NCBI GenBank assembly: GCA_964020085.1
Contig: OZ026603.1
Location: forward strand, 2,378,401 to 2,442,400
Direction of reading: 5' to 3'
Length of the DNA stretch: 64,000 nt
Source: Micromussa lordhowensis
Taxonomy: Eukaryota > Cnidaria > Anthozoa > Scleractinia > Lobophylliidae
Positions 13,901 to 26,100 of the stretch are shown in pieces (position 1 is the first letter of the stretch; every line of letters begins with the position of its first letter). The notes under the pieces are model-generated. The model was not told the DNA's origin and did no database searches. It saw only the letters and a list, made by a program, of their open reading frames with translations. The translations under genes and the position numbers were made by a program.

Positions 13901-14055
13901 ACCATCAGGTGCCGAGTTGGCGATTCTGAAACGCTTGCAAGATCGGCGTTATGTCTGCGAAGAGCATGGATAAGTTTCGTTTGCTTTCTTAAGGCCTTTT
14001 TCTCTGCTTTGGTCAATTTACTGGCACAGGATTTGACAGCACTAGAAGTCGCCAT
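7911..14055 (-). CDS. ALKBH8: ALKBH8, tRNA wobble-uridine methyltransferase and hydroxylase
   Basis: This bifunctional enzyme methylates cm5U at wobble uridine 34 of certain tRNAs and hydroxylates mcm5U. Six minus-strand exons join in frame: 14055-13518, 12051-11857, 10845-10775, 10074-9968, 9603-9016 and 8523-7911, giving 703 residues; the human protein is about 664. The N-terminus has a basic helix ([14 protein letters not shown]), then an RRM (about residues 45-125). The AlkB 2OG-Fe(II) domain follows, with [10 protein letters not shown], the iron ligands HVD in [14 protein letters not shown], and [16 protein letters not shown] carrying the distal His and the 2OG-binding Arg. After a Ser/Lys linker comes a Trm9-like SAM domain with DVGCGNGKY (about 452) and LHHLST. 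A polar insertion precedes the end NWCVVLRK. The start MATSS was chosen because it directly precedes the conserved basic helix; an in-frame ATG lies 51 codons upstream. TRMT112 is the known partner of this family. Confidence 0.93.
10304..10430. mobile_element. foldback MITE, family A copy 1 (ALKBH8 intron)
   Basis: The arms read ACAATTATTCCAC...GTTGGATATGACATGAT and, in reverse complement, ATTATTCCACAAGCGTG...GTTGGATATGA. The same arm sequence occurs at 25632-26119, 26296-26423 and 56873-56990, so this is a dispersed non-autonomous element. No coding capacity. Confidence 0.65.
11006..11290 (+). mobile_element. SINE-like repeat, copy 1 (ALKBH8 intron)
   Basis: About 285 bases with a tRNA-like head (TGGTTAATGCGCTTGACTCC as A box region, CTGGGTTTGAGCC as B box) and a longer body. 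The body contains GGGCAAGACACTTA, CCACCCAGGTGTATAAATGG and ATGGGCCACTTGGTT. A second copy lies in opposite orientation at 54933-55211 and matches along its whole length, which establishes a dispersed Pol III-type repeat. Confidence 0.75.
12771..12960 (+). mobile_element. tRNA-derived SINE-like repeat
   Basis: The head reads GTGGCCAAGTGGTTAGAGCA, a typical tRNA A box region, followed by GGACCTGGATCCAGGTG and a degenerate B box (GTGGGTTAAAATCACC). The remainder has no tRNA character. Only one copy was seen in the window, so the right boundary is approximate. Confidence 0.5.
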
Positions 14056-14339
14056 CTTGGATTCTATATTTAAGGGGGAAACCTCAAATCCAAGATTTGC
14101 AGGCTCAGCACTCATTCGATAATCCGCTGACGAGCGACAATCGCGGACCGATTGACTGATCGACTGATCGAAGAGCAAGATATCCAGGAAGAATAATTGG
14201 TTCCACACTTGCGGAGAACAGTGGCTCTTATGCAGTCTAACGCAAGATTATCAAGCATACGCAACCATGTAACTCCTGAAAAGGTTAGCGGGTGTATTCA
14301 ATTTTTGTATGTCTTCAAGCTGTAACTGGATTAGGAAAC

Positions 14340-14470
14340 CATTATGCGCCGATCAAATATTCGAAGCTTCAACCACGCCGGGCAACCCCGGGCATTTGAA
14401 CTTTTGAAGATTGGCTCGTTGAAATTCACGCCCCCCGGGTCAAAATTGCGTTCTAATGCCCTACCCAAGT
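14340..14470 (-). repeat. CCCGGG-rich dispersed repeat, copy 1
   Basis: The minus strand reads CAAATGCCCGGGGTTGCCCG, then TTGAAGCTTCGAA and GATCGGCGCATAA. A diverged copy in the opposite orientation lies at 17775-17945 (CAAATGCCCATGGG, TTGAAGCTTGGAA, GATTGGTGC). The two copies establish a dispersed family of unknown class. Confidence 0.55.
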
Positions 14471-15688
14471 GCCTTGTGTGATCAGCGAATGTTCATTGTA
14501 AAATTTAGCAAAGTCGCGTATTAGTTTTTTGCGCCGCTGTTGGGTTTTTCACTTGCAAACGTCATCCCAGGAGGGGGACTGCCATATAAAATGACAAGGA
14601 GTGGTCGTCGGCCTAAAAAACGCTTTTGGGTGTTCAGCCTCAAGAGGACCAGAGCGGGAGCTTTTATGGTACATTTTAGGGTATTGAGCCGAAAAAATAC
14701 GGCATGAGATAATGTGTTATTGCCCCCGCAGGGTTTTGGCCCAGAGGAGGCATTATAGTCTCCCCCGCGTATACGTATAAAGAATGTGTGAGATATTGGT
14801 GTAGTATGCGGATCAATCCCGATTTGAAGAAACTAGGCGCGCACGGTGGTCCCGGTTAATTTTTCAGTCAGCTCGCAAGGGAGTAATTCTTGCAACCACG
14901 AGCACGAGGAGGAGATTTTATTTGCTGTACGAGGAGGAGAGGATCTTGCCAAAATATATTTTAGGGCTGGTATCTGTCATCACAGCGATTTCTTCATATC
15001 TTGAATTCAAAGGTCATTCGGCAGGTACAGAAGTTGATTTGTCGGACACAAATCAGCAACGGGGTCGACAAACTCGACTCAAACACCACACGCATAAAGA
15101 TCATGTTTATTTCGATCGCTTATTTTTACTAAGTAATCTTACGTGGCGTAGAGCCCATGCGATGGCTGGGTTGACTGGAAGGGATTCAGATGTGAAACTA
15201 AATGTTTTGCGGCGTTTTCTTTGAAGACAAAAAGCATGACCTTAATTTGCATATATGGCGACTGTAAAGCGATAGTTCTGTTTACATCTCGGAAAATAAA
15301 TCTCGCCTTCTGTTCTGCTTTCGAAATACAGTAGAGTCCTCGTATATCCAGACAAACGGTTTGTTTCAGTATCAAACTAGAATAACAGAGTGGTTTGATA
15401 TATTTTCCAGAATGTTCTTCGTGAGAGTATTTGGTAAAGAGTATCATGTGATAGAATGAGTTAAACAGAATGCTTTAAGTCTTTCGATCACATTTATGAT
15501 GAGATGCCTAAGTTACTTGAACAGTATGAGTGATATAGTTTACTAAAAATATAAAATTTCAGTTCATACAATAAATAATAGTTTCCTTTAACGCAGTGGA
15601 ATTTTTATAAGAATTTTATATCCTTGACGGGTAAAATAGATGCGGGGGCAGATTTAGTGTGAACTATTACTAGTGTAAGAATTGATAC

Positions 15689-15770
15689 AGTGGAACCCGG
15701 TTTATGATACGGACACCAACGAGACATGACATAGTGTCCGTATTATTCGGGTGTCCGTATTAAGCAGGCT
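15689..15770 (+). repeat. one end of a CAGTGGAACC-type DNA transposon remnant
   Basis: CAGTGGAACCCGGTTTATGA is followed by repeated GTGTCCGTATTA words. CAGTGGAACC ends with internal GTCCG(T/C) repeats are typical of pogo/Tigger-like elements. I saw no partner end, so this is a fragment. Confidence 0.4.
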
Positions 15771-16035
15771 CTCGGAGAAAATGTCAGGGACAATGTTTCA
15801 TTGATATAAAGACCAAAGCATACAGTTTTACAAGAAAACGTTAATCAATTTCTTAACTGCAACCTCAGGCAGCCCAAGCTCTCTTTATGAACCACAATCA
15901 ACACAACGTGGCATGGAATTATAAGGGTTTATATGAGATTTTCTACAAAATATCCATGGAGGTGGTTAAAAGTGAAAATTCTCAAAAAAATCGCTTACCT
16001 TGTTCCATGTGCTGATTGCTCTCGGTGTGGGTATT

Positions 16036-16874
16036 TTAAGGTGGCTCAATAGGGTTATGCAAGATCACGAAGCGCGCGCCAGTGACCTCAATCGAAAGTT
16101 GATATTCTCGTTCTTTTTGCTATTTTCCTAATCAAAGCTACTGAAACATAACAAACAAGGGCCAAAAGTTGCTGTTCAACAGTCACCAGTCTGATATCAG
16201 CTTTTAGTCTCAAATTAAAACTACTCAAACATCGCCATTTTTTGACGTTTGTTTGGTTTTGATTTCAATTTTCTTCAATTTCCTTCGGTAAAATTTTCTG
16301 ATATGCTCAAACTGGACAGAGTCTGGCAAGAAGAAACTTTTAAAATCGCAAAAAGTAGGGGTTGTCAAGGTAGTTCTTTCGTTTTTAGCATTTTTGTGTT
16401 TTTTTGGCTAAGCGAAAACCTTGTCTTACAAATTTTTCTGATAAATTGAAAGCAAGGAAAGCTAATAAGGAATAACTTCTCTGCCAAATCTTAAGGAATT
16501 TCACCGAAGGAAATTCGAGAAATCTGATAAGGATTTTTCTATTTTCTCACCTCAATGGGGATTACATCATCAGAATAGGAACTCGCCAAGATTGCTATGT
16601 GAGCATGCGCAAGTTTTCGAACCACGCGCTTTTTTTGATGAGCGACTCGACAATGGCGGTGTCATCAAAATACACACAAGACCTTTCCGTCCAAATCGTT
16701 TTCTTTACGTTTTCTTCTAAATGGTTTCTCTGTTTCTTCTTCTGGGCTGTAATTTGAGCTATATTGTTGACTTGTTCGCTGCTTTGCATGAGCTTGCGTC
16801 AGCTTGCGCGCTCACATTACTAAAGCTCGCATCATCGGTGCGCGCGCTCTTAAAACCCTATGGAGACACCTTAA
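16036..16874. mobile_element. TTAA-flanked terminal-inverted-repeat element, 0.84 kb
   Basis: The left end is TTAAGGTGGCTCAATAGGG and the right end, in reverse complement, is TTAAGGTGTCTCCATAGGG. A TTAA target site duplicated at both ends is the hallmark of piggyBac-like transposition. Both ends also carry GCGCGC clusters just inside. No transposase frame is visible, so it is a non-autonomous copy. Confidence 0.6.
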
Positions 16875-17376
16875 GTGACTTTTTCTAATCCCGGTTTTCC
16901 CTTCATAAAGAGAGGACAAGGCCAAACACTTTAGCCGAACGAAGTCAAAAATCCCATGCTAAAATGTACCCAAGGCCACAAATCCACCGTAGAATTCAAG
17001 GGCAAAGGTTGATCTTCATTTCAATTCTCTCGTCACACAATCGCAGCCCTGCTAGCAACACCAGGCAGCTCTTCGTGTCCCCAGTAAAATGATAAAATGA
17101 TGGAAGACATCGTTGTCCATTTTATCCTCAACACAACAACTGTTGAAATCAGCTTAGTAACCTTGTCATGTTGGCAAACCACGACTGCTTAGCAACCTCC
17201 CATGTTCATCCATAAGTCAATGGTTTACGCCATGGAATTTACCGTTTGTTAAAATTAATTTACCTTTACAGGGAGAAAAAAGATTTAACCACATCCACAA
17301 AACAGGATCTTGGCACCTCTTAGGGGTTCTTTTCAAAATTTCCAACAAGCACCCCCAGTCCTTTTTATACGGGAGT

Positions 17377-17396
17377 CCCCCCCCCCCCCCCCCCCC
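17377..17396 (+). repeat. uninterrupted run of about 20 C
   Basis: A pure cytosine homopolymer follows GGGAGT. It is directly visible, but its true length is uncertain because such runs are error-prone in sequencing. Confidence 0.8.
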
Positions 17397-17774
17397 GGAG
17401 CGTCATTCCACAGTGTGAAAAATTTATGATCCTAGACTTGTTAAGCAACTAAATGCAATACCTTCAAATGTAATATTAAATATTGTTAAATATTTAAATT
17501 AATATTGTTTGAGAGAGGTTGTTGTACATTTTACAGCATTTGTTCATTCACTATTTAATAGCAGTTCATGCTCTGCAGACAACAACTATTTTACTTTCTA
17601 CACATTGACCAGCAATTTATTTGACTATTCACGCTTAAAAACCTAAAAATCACACAACTCAAATACACTCTAGGTTTTAAACATACCTTCAAAAATGCTG
17701 CAAGACTTCTGCAGCCCTCTTCTTGTCAGCCATTGGCTGGAACAACCACATGTATTCCGGTGGAAAGACTCAGT

Positions 17775-17945
17775 TGACACTTCCAGTTCAAATTCCCCAT
17801 GCCACCCAGGCAAGGTTCAAATTCCCCACCCCGGGAAGGCCTTTTGTGTCAAATTTCCTACTCCCGGGCACAGACGACAGTCAAATGCCCATGGGTTATT
17901 GGGATGCGGTATGTTGAAGCTTGGAAGTGATTGGTGCTACAGAAT
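17775..17945 (+). repeat. CCCGGG-rich dispersed repeat, copy 2
   Basis: Three CAAATTYCC(C/T) words in tandem lead into CAAATGCCCATGGG and TTGAAGCTTGGAAGTGATTG. This matches the reverse complement of 14340-14470. Confidence 0.5.
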
Positions 17946-18878
17946 GTCAGAGGCAAGTTGTTACATAGTGCTCTTGAAACTGCTTGACATAAACCGATTT
18001 TTAACACAAATTTAACCCAAGATTACAGTGCATTTGTGTTGAGTTCCATTTCTATCAGACAGATGCAACAAAGACTTGTGGTGATAATTGTCTTGTGGAA
18101 CTCCCCTGAAATTGTATGCAAGTTGTACGGAAGTTGTACGCAAACATCATGTAACGTGAAGTAAATGTGTTGCCAACCACTGCCCATTCATTGTCATGTT
18201 TCTAATTTATTGAAACTCTTGTAAGTCAAAATGCAAGAAATCCATGTGTCTGTCTGCTTATTGACGATGAAAATTAGCCAATGTGCACTTAAGAATTGCT
18301 CCAGTTATTGTAAAAGGTGTGTCGTACTGCCAAGCTCACAATTCTCTATTTCCAACCCCACCTAGCAGACACTTCGGCGAGGTGATGCCCATCACAGTTT
18401 ACTCCCACCAGTACAGAAAATAATCAAGACAAGACCGAGGATTGTTATCATTGTTAAAACCAAGGTCTTGGTTTTTTACAATTCTCTGTCTCATCTTGTT
18501 ATTTTCTATTCCAACCTGTCAGATGGCACATTTTGATTCTTGCCACTACAGTCTGCAGGCTTACATGAACATTTGTCAAGGTCTTAGAAGTAGGGGTTCA
18601 AGCATCTCTTCCATCTTGGACCCCTGGTAATTTTTCTTTGGAAGAGGCTTCTCTATTCTTGAAGCCAGTCAGGATGCAAATGTTTGTTCACTCCTTCATT
18701 CGTTTTTGTTCCTTCAATTGATTTTATTTTTCCTTGAATCCCTGATGCAATGCAATAGAGTTTTCCTGTCTTGAAGAGCTCAGGACCCATGTATTTTCAG
18801 GCAAAAGCTCTGAAGCCCTAAAACTCGTTAGACTCGTTTCTGGGTAGAGAGACACATATTGAGCATATAATCTCAAGC

Positions 18879-19037
18879 AGCCTAGTCTGTGAACAGGCTC
18901 TGGCTGGAAAGATCTGACGATGACTGGAAGTGCTGAGAAGGAACTGGCTGAGGGCGAAGTGGTCGAAGGCGGGAATTTCCCTTTCTTTCCACTTTCTCTT
19001 CTGCCCCTCCTCGACTAGAGAGCCTGTTCACAGGCTA
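18879..19037. mobile_element. short foldback element with CTGTGAACAGGCTC ends
   Basis: The left end CTGTGAACAGGCTC and right end GAGCCTGTTCACAG are perfect inverted repeats about 160 bases apart. The interior is non-coding. It looks like a MITE; no second copy was seen in the window. Confidence 0.6.
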
Positions 19038-19740
19038 CAAGCAGCACCAATATAAAGATGTCATTTCATAGAAAATGTACTGCAGCAAACCTTTCCAAAG
19101 AGTTAACACTAGAATTCTTGGCCTTGAGGATGTTTGTTGAGGGTGTTAGGCCAAGATAGATTAAGCTCGTGCAGTTTGATGAGTCAGTTAATTAAGAAGA
19201 AAATGGAATCCTGCCAAGACTCGGAGTGAACAGAAAGGGAAATGAGTAGGAAGTAACAACAGAAAGGAAGGAGAAAAGCAAGCATGGTTGTTAAACAGTC
19301 TTCCACTCACACTCCCTCTCTCCAAAATACCACCTAACTTGTGATCATACCCTCCCCTCCCACCCTACATCTGATCATAGGTTACCTTCCCCCCTCCCTG
19401 CTCTCCCTCCTTTCAGTAGCTAATTGATTTTTTGGCAGTAATCTTATCACTCTTTCACCAATTTCAATTGGAAAAATCAGGAAATTTTATTTTGAGTCGG
19501 GAACATTGACAATTAGCTGGAAGAAACATTTCAGGTTGTTGTGATCACAGCGATGTTTCTCCTCAAGTTATGAAGAATTCGCAAATTTGTTGAAAACTAT
19601 CAGTCTTAAATGAATTGGTGGAAAGGACTGGGAGGCTGGTAACTGCTTTTTATCTGGCATTTTGTATTCATTGGGTAGGGAAAGTTTTATTTTTACCAGT
19701 GAAAAGTCAGGAAATTTTGAAAAATGATGTTTGTAATAAT

Positions 19741-19920
19741 AGGGCTCGAAAAAAATCTTGAATTCCAGCTTGCCCTTAGCACAAGTAGCTCTAAAATTTT
19801 GCTTGCCCTGGGCAAGTCTTAGTTTTATCCTTTAATGATTTAGTTGGTAAATGACTTGCTTGGTCCCAGTGAGAGTGAAAAGTTACTTAATCAGAAGGAG
19901 AATCTACTAGTCGAGCCCTG
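19741..19920. mobile_element. GGGCTCGA-ended foldback, family E copy 1
   Basis: AGGGCTCGA at the left and TCGAGCCCT at the right are inverted. The interior has CAGCTTGCCC and TTGCTTGCCCTGGGCAAG. A related copy lies inverted at 55780-55998. Confidence 0.55.
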
Positions 19921-22900
19921 AGTAACTATTACTCAATGGTTGAAAATCAAGCTTGTGTGTTATTTTTTTTAGGAAAAATGTTACGGAATCAGATAAAAGC
20001 TCACTTCAAATTATTGGAAGGAGTATACAAAGCAATATCCTTTGCAATAGAGAATGTCAAATAATTTCATACATGCAGCTTTTCAGAGAAACCTACCGAC
20101 ATTCATCTATCCTCCTCTTGATCACTTCTACAAGAGAAGGCTCGGCAATGAACAGGAATATTCCTTAACAGATTGACAGGGCACTGCCCATATTTGATTT
20201 GTTGCTTTATAATTGCCGGAAGATTGTAGTGTAACTCTTCAGAGGCACTACATTTTGGATAGTGTTGACATCATGTCATCAAAATAAGAAGGAATTTCCT
20301 GCTTGTTGCTTGATCAAAACGCAGTGGGAAGCCACGCGATAATTTTCAGTTTTGTCTGGCGGACTACAACTAATGTAGTCTACACAGCATCATATCTCCG
20401 AGCAAAGGAAAACATTAAACCAGACCACACAGGCAGTATGCTGAGTTAGGTTCATTTTATTTCTTCGTTGTTTTATATTGCCCGTTGGCTAACAGAAGTG
20501 GAGGAATATTAACCTGTACACATGTACGTTCATTTTTTAAGTTTTGGACATTAATCGAAAAACAAACAACGCTGCTAACTTGCATCTGTCCAAACAAAGC
20601 CAACCTAGTGATAATTTAAGTTACGTCGAAAAATATTTACTACAGCTCTCAGTGGTGTAAAGGGAAAATCGAAGAAACAATATTGCAAAGCGGACATAAA
20701 CGTGTTTCAAAAAAAATTGAATCTTAAGTTTGCGAAGGCTGGCCAGTTACAATCGGTTTATAGTTTGTCCGACCTCATGGCCTCTGTGTTACAATTCCAA
20801 GAGGTGCTGAAACTAAGGACAACTAATTTCGTATTCCAAGCTGCCACCGCTTAATCATGTTTCGTCTGAAGCTAACGGTTGTGTAAAACGTTTATTTTTA
20901 GCATCTGTTACAGACCGTCCCCCAGTGTCATGTCTTTTAGACAGCGTCCACACACTATGTTGGAGAAATTTAAAAATGCAGCTTTATTTCTACGGTTAGG
21001 CCTGCCGTCCACACTAATGCGTCACGAAAATGAGCTTTTCGAGAACGCTTTTTAAACTGGAGGAATGTGAAAACGCCGGCTTGCGTTTTAGCATGGACGG
21101 AAAACATTTTGGAAACGGAGCTTTAAGAAAATGATGACCTCGCGATAATCGTGTGATTCCCCTGTCCGAGTTTTTTTCAACCGAACAGAAATAAAAAATA
21201 ACCATGATTTGTCACGTTTTCAAATTTCTCCGGCCAGCTGTGGATGGAAAACATTTGATGCGTTTTTAGAGCGATAACACCGTTTTCAAATTTCTCGGCG
21301 TAGTGTCGAGAGCCGGGAAAACCAAAACTTTGAAAATTATATTCATTTAATTCTACGACGAGTCGCAGATACTGTCACAACGAGACAATGAAACACCAAG
21401 TTCCTAACTCATAGCTATACACTACATAAATGCTGATATTTTAATTTATCAACGATTGGGATACTGTGGTGTGTACGAAAAGTCCACTCGCAAAACCAGC
21501 CTATATCCTTGTTGTTCAAATTTAAAAGTCCCTCAATAAACGAATACCAGTAATTTCCACTTCACTTAACCCACTGCGTCTAGCTGTGTTGTCTCCCTTA
21601 AATATATTGTGGAACGCTTTTTTTAGCCAGATTCAAATATAAATATATATGTGGGCGATATAGCCAACAGTGGAACGGGTTTATTCTGCCTCCATAGAAA
21701 ATTCTTTCGAATTGTTCAGTGATATTTGAAAACAGCATGGTGGTATTGGCTTTTATTGCATTTAGTATGTAATAGAGGCGCCTATTTTGTGGTCGGTATG
21801 GCACTGATCATTTAAATTCGTTTTCAAGGGCATACTGGCGAAACTTGAAATGTGAAATGCTATATCATTTTATTCCATGCTACATCAATGCAGTAGTTAG
21901 GCAGTGTCAACAACAGTCAATTGTTGGGAGCAAAATGGGAACCGTTCTGTGGTCAGAGTTTCCTTCCAAGCTTACTTCAAACTGCATTTTTTCCCCTAAA
22001 AAGCAATATCACTACTCTTGCACTCGGAAAGTAATATATCACTGAAATACATCGTTATGGTATTAACACGTAATTGCTTCTGGACAATGCATTATTTGAC
22101 CTCCGTTATTCTAAACCTTAAAAAGTCGTATTTGTTCACTTTTGACTTAGAGTGTACGTTGTTTTTAGCGGAAAGTAAAAATATTGATGATGGAATTATT
22201 TTTCCTTTGGTATTCTACCTTCCTTTCGAAACGAAAAGTTTAATTAGAAGTTTTATTTTTATTTTTTTTTTCGTTAAAATATCTCATTTTTTATATTGCC
22301 CAAACTGTGAAACTAAACTGACGTTGATTTTCGTTGACCCAATATCTCCTCTTGGGAAAAGCTCTACCATATTGTTAATTGTTATACGTGTCAATATATA
22401 CTGCATTCACAGTCGGTTGTCTACTTTTCGATTAATTACACAAAGATATGATACAACAATTCCATGTGTGGTAATATTATGAGTTATGATAGATATGGAG
22501 AAGAGCATTCAATATGACTTCAGTATAAATGTTATCTCGATTACTTCGTTATTGCATGAAAACGCCAAGTACACTGATGTGGTCTTGTCTGCCAACTTCG
22601 CACAGCTCAGCAAAATGGGCAGAAACACTGATGATTTTTGGATGATGCCCGCTTTTATTGAAAGTTAACAAATGTTGATATCATTTTAGGCTAACTTGAA
22701 GATATTCTCCGGAAAACGATCTATATCGTGCAATTTTCCTCTCGACTGAGAAAAGCAAGTATTCGATGCTAGCTTTTCGGCACCACAGAAATAAGTCTCT
22801 TAAGTATCTCATGAAGATTAAGTCATATTGGACCAGTTGGTATCAGAATATCACAGCGAATGAAAAGAAGATTTCGATCGTTTTATCGTTGTTAGGCGAA

Positions 22901-23129
22901 GAACTGGTGTAGATTCGTTTGAATCGTACATATCTTTTTCAGTCTCCGTTAGATAACTGCGTCGAAACTGCATTAGCGCTTCCGTAGATTATTTTGTGTG
23001 TGACATAAATAACTCAGGCGAGGGACTGTGCAGAGTTTTTGAGTGTGACATCACAAGATATTGCCCGGCGTCAACTGGCGTTGTAGTCTTGGGTAGCGTT
23101 AATACGCTGCCGCTATCTTTGGTGCGATA
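19921..23129. other. intergenic, no gene supported
   Basis: Short open frames (for example 22018-22482 +, 154 codons) show no recognisable domain and have the composition of AT-rich non-coding DNA. Around 20930-21310 the sequence has the look of an old repeat (AAATTTCTC, GTCCACACTA and GCGTTTT words on both strands). The promoter of the Crypton-derived gene should lie at the right end. Confidence 0.4.
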
Positions 23130-26100
23130 ATGGACGAAGAAACAAGTTCTGTCGTTCTTCTCCCCGAAGTAAAAGTAGAACCTTTTGACAACTCTGAAAA
23201 TAACCCCGACAGTGAAGCCAGTTCGCTTGGAAGTCCAACAGACGAAAACTCGCTTCCACGCTTTGGGGAAACTTCCGAGGAGGACATTCAAAGGTTGTTG
23301 GAGCATCGCTCGTGTAGCGAAAATACATGGAGGTCCACTAAAAATGCTGTGAAAATTCTCCGCGACTATATGGAAGAGAAAAGCATGGATGTCCAATTTG
23401 AGAACCTGGACAAACCAGCGTTGAATGATCTGTTGCGTAAGTTTTACGTTGAAGCCCGTAAAAAGAACGGTGATTACTACAAATCGTCAGCCCTTGGTAG
23501 TATACGCTTTGGTATTCTGCGGTACTTACAGTCCCAACAGAGCAATGTAGACATCAAAAACGACCCCGAATTCACCGAATCAAACAAAGTATTCAAAGCT
23601 CAGGTGGAAAAGTTGAAAAAGCAAGGAAAAGGCGAAGTTAACCGTTCTGACATCGGACCTGACGATTTGAAGAAGCTTTATCTGAGTGACGTCCTGTCGC
23701 CATTCAGCGCCGATGGCCTGCAGAGGAAAGTGTTCTTTGACCTTTTGATGTATTTACCAGGAAAAAGAAACCGCAGTAACGTGAGAGAACAAACTCGGGA
23801 CACTTTTCTGATCGGGTATCATTCAGCTACTGGCTTGAAGTACGTTTACCCCAATCCTGCACACTGTGAGAACGTTTTCACTGACGGAAAATGTCCTCGG
23901 ATGAATGAAAAACCAGGTAAGCTTTGCTTTGTATGGAAAAGCGCGCGAACGCTCAGCAGCGTATTAAAACAAGTTGGCTCGTTTTAGTGCTCATTAAACA
24001 CCATAACACAAAGAAAAGGAAAGAGCACATCTATGTAGAAAGCTAACATGTTGTACTCTTCAAGAGAACTGTTCCGCATTCACTTGCCACCGCAAAGTGT
24101 GCCGTTTCTTTCATGGGAAAGGCGTCTATTGAAGAAAACAAATCTCGCCCAAGCTTATTTTTGTTGAAATAGTCAAGCTTACTACAGTCGAAGCTCTCGT
24201 AAGCGGACACCCTCGGGACGCGAAAAAAGTGTCCGTAACTGGAGCTGGCCGCTTACGAGAATGGTTCTCGTAAGCGGCCACTAGAGGTGTAGGGGATAGA
24301 TGGCCGCTTACGGGAGTTTACCCAGCTAACAATAAATACAGTACCATACTGGAAATACAAAAAACTACCGCTGTATTAAATCACATATTTGTGTTATTGC
24401 GCCCTATACTGTACAAGCCTACGATATAATGACGCCAAGTGTATACTGCAGTAATAGGACTTTCCCTTAGTGATTTTTTAAAAACAACTGCAGTAATAGG
24501 ACTTTCACTTAGTGAATTTTTTGAAAACAACAAATCATAATTGCAACCAACACCAAAATATTCAACATTAACAGCCTCAACAAAAAGTAGTGATACGGTT
24601 TAAAATGTTTACGACCTGTGTGTAAGTAGAGCTGTCCGCTTACGAGAGTGTCCGTTAAGAGAGCTTCGACTGTACGCGATTCGGTAATTCCAAGGAAACT
24701 GAAACTTCTCTAAATGAGCTTATAAATGTAGCTTTAAGTCTGACTGTGTAGTTGGGTTAACCCCAAAGACAGCTTTGTGTAGGAATTGCTTTTTTCTCGT
24801 GAGCTGTGTACTATTCAGTCGTCTGTATAATCGTGACTAAAAACTCGTGAAGAATCGTTAACTCTTTTTTCCTGTGGCTTATTACTAAGGAGTGATAAAT
24901 ATTATTTATAAATTGCAGTGTTCAATTCAAAAGGGGATGGGCTAATAAGCACTTAATGACTGGCCACAAGGGAAACAGTGAGTTTTGTTTCCCCGAGACC
25001 CTCTGTGTTCCCCTATGCGATGCCGAGGGGAACATTGAGGTCGAGGGGAAAGTATTTTGTTATACCTCCCGACTCAAATATAGAAAAAGCTCCGAAAAAA
25101 AATGATTCACTTGACGCCATTGCATGCTTGAAATGCTTTGGCATCTTCTAATGCTTAACTCAAGCATTTTGGGTTTGATTTGATCAGGAGCAGCATATTT
25201 TGTTTTAAACTACACAAATACTTTCCTACATGGCGACAGCGATCAACGAGCGAGTTGACGAATGTGAGCAACCCATTTTTGGTGCCAAACCAAAAGCTTG
25301 GAGAGACAAAACGTTCATATTTTCTCTTTTGTTAATCTGCAAGATTTTTTTTTGCAACTATAAATCCCTTTTCTTGAATAATGAATGCCATCTCTAATGA
25401 AAAACGTTGTCCTACTTCAATAGCTTTTCAACATCAGGCCGACTGGTACACAAATTTCCTGCGGTTACAAGGTGCACAACTTGATTGCGCGTGAGTCCAA
25501 AGTTCAAGGTGTTGTTTCCCTAGGGCGTCATTGAGTTTTGTTCGCCCTAGGGTGTCATTGAGTTTTGACCAATGGCATGTGACATGTTCTCCTCCAATCA
25601 GGAAACGTATTTGAGTTGGGAGGTATAACAATTAACAATTATTCCACAAGCACTCATTGGATATGAGATGGTAGGGAGTTTAAGCAAATCACGATGGAAA
25701 CGGTAACGAGAACGTCGGCAAACAAAAGGTTTATGAGCAGAACAATGGTTCTGCATGTGCGTTTTGATTCTTTGTACATTTCTTTGCCGTCCTCTGCAAA
25801 AAGAAATGACCAAGTTCTACGTATTTTGGAAACGAGAACCGCAATGGCTAATTTTTCATGTCTTCCTTTGGAATTGAACGCTGTCATTACATATTTAGCC
25901 TGAACAGGATTTTAGACCAATAGGCGAACTGAACAGATCTACACAGTTGCGTCATTCGCAGGTAAAATATAAATACTTTTTTCACAAGGTGTCGTTCTTG
26001 GCGTCGCCATTGTCAATTTTAAAACTCCCTGGTAGATAGCCAACGAGGCACTTAACGCTGAGTTGGCTATAATCATCTCATGTCCAACAAGGGCGAGTGG

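Larger units (their letters stand above)
14056..16035. other. intergenic upstream of ALKBH8
   Basis: The ALKBH8 promoter should lie just above 14055; no TATA box is obvious. The rest holds the CCCGGG-rich repeat (14340-14470) and a transposon-end-like sequence at 15689-15770. No coding exon is supported on either strand. Confidence 0.4.

Noticed and set aside
16249..16449. Short open frame inside the TTAA element as a transposase
   Set aside because: 66 codons with no DDE-type motif; the element is considered non-autonomous.
22018..22482. Plus-strand open frame of 154 codons
   Set aside because: The translation is hydrophobic and Phe/Leu/Lys-rich in the manner of AT-rich non-coding DNA; it has no recognised motif and no supporting exons.
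25694..25903. 69-codon frame inside foldback copy 2 as a gene
   Set aside because: No domain and no splice partners; it lies wholly within a repeat interior.
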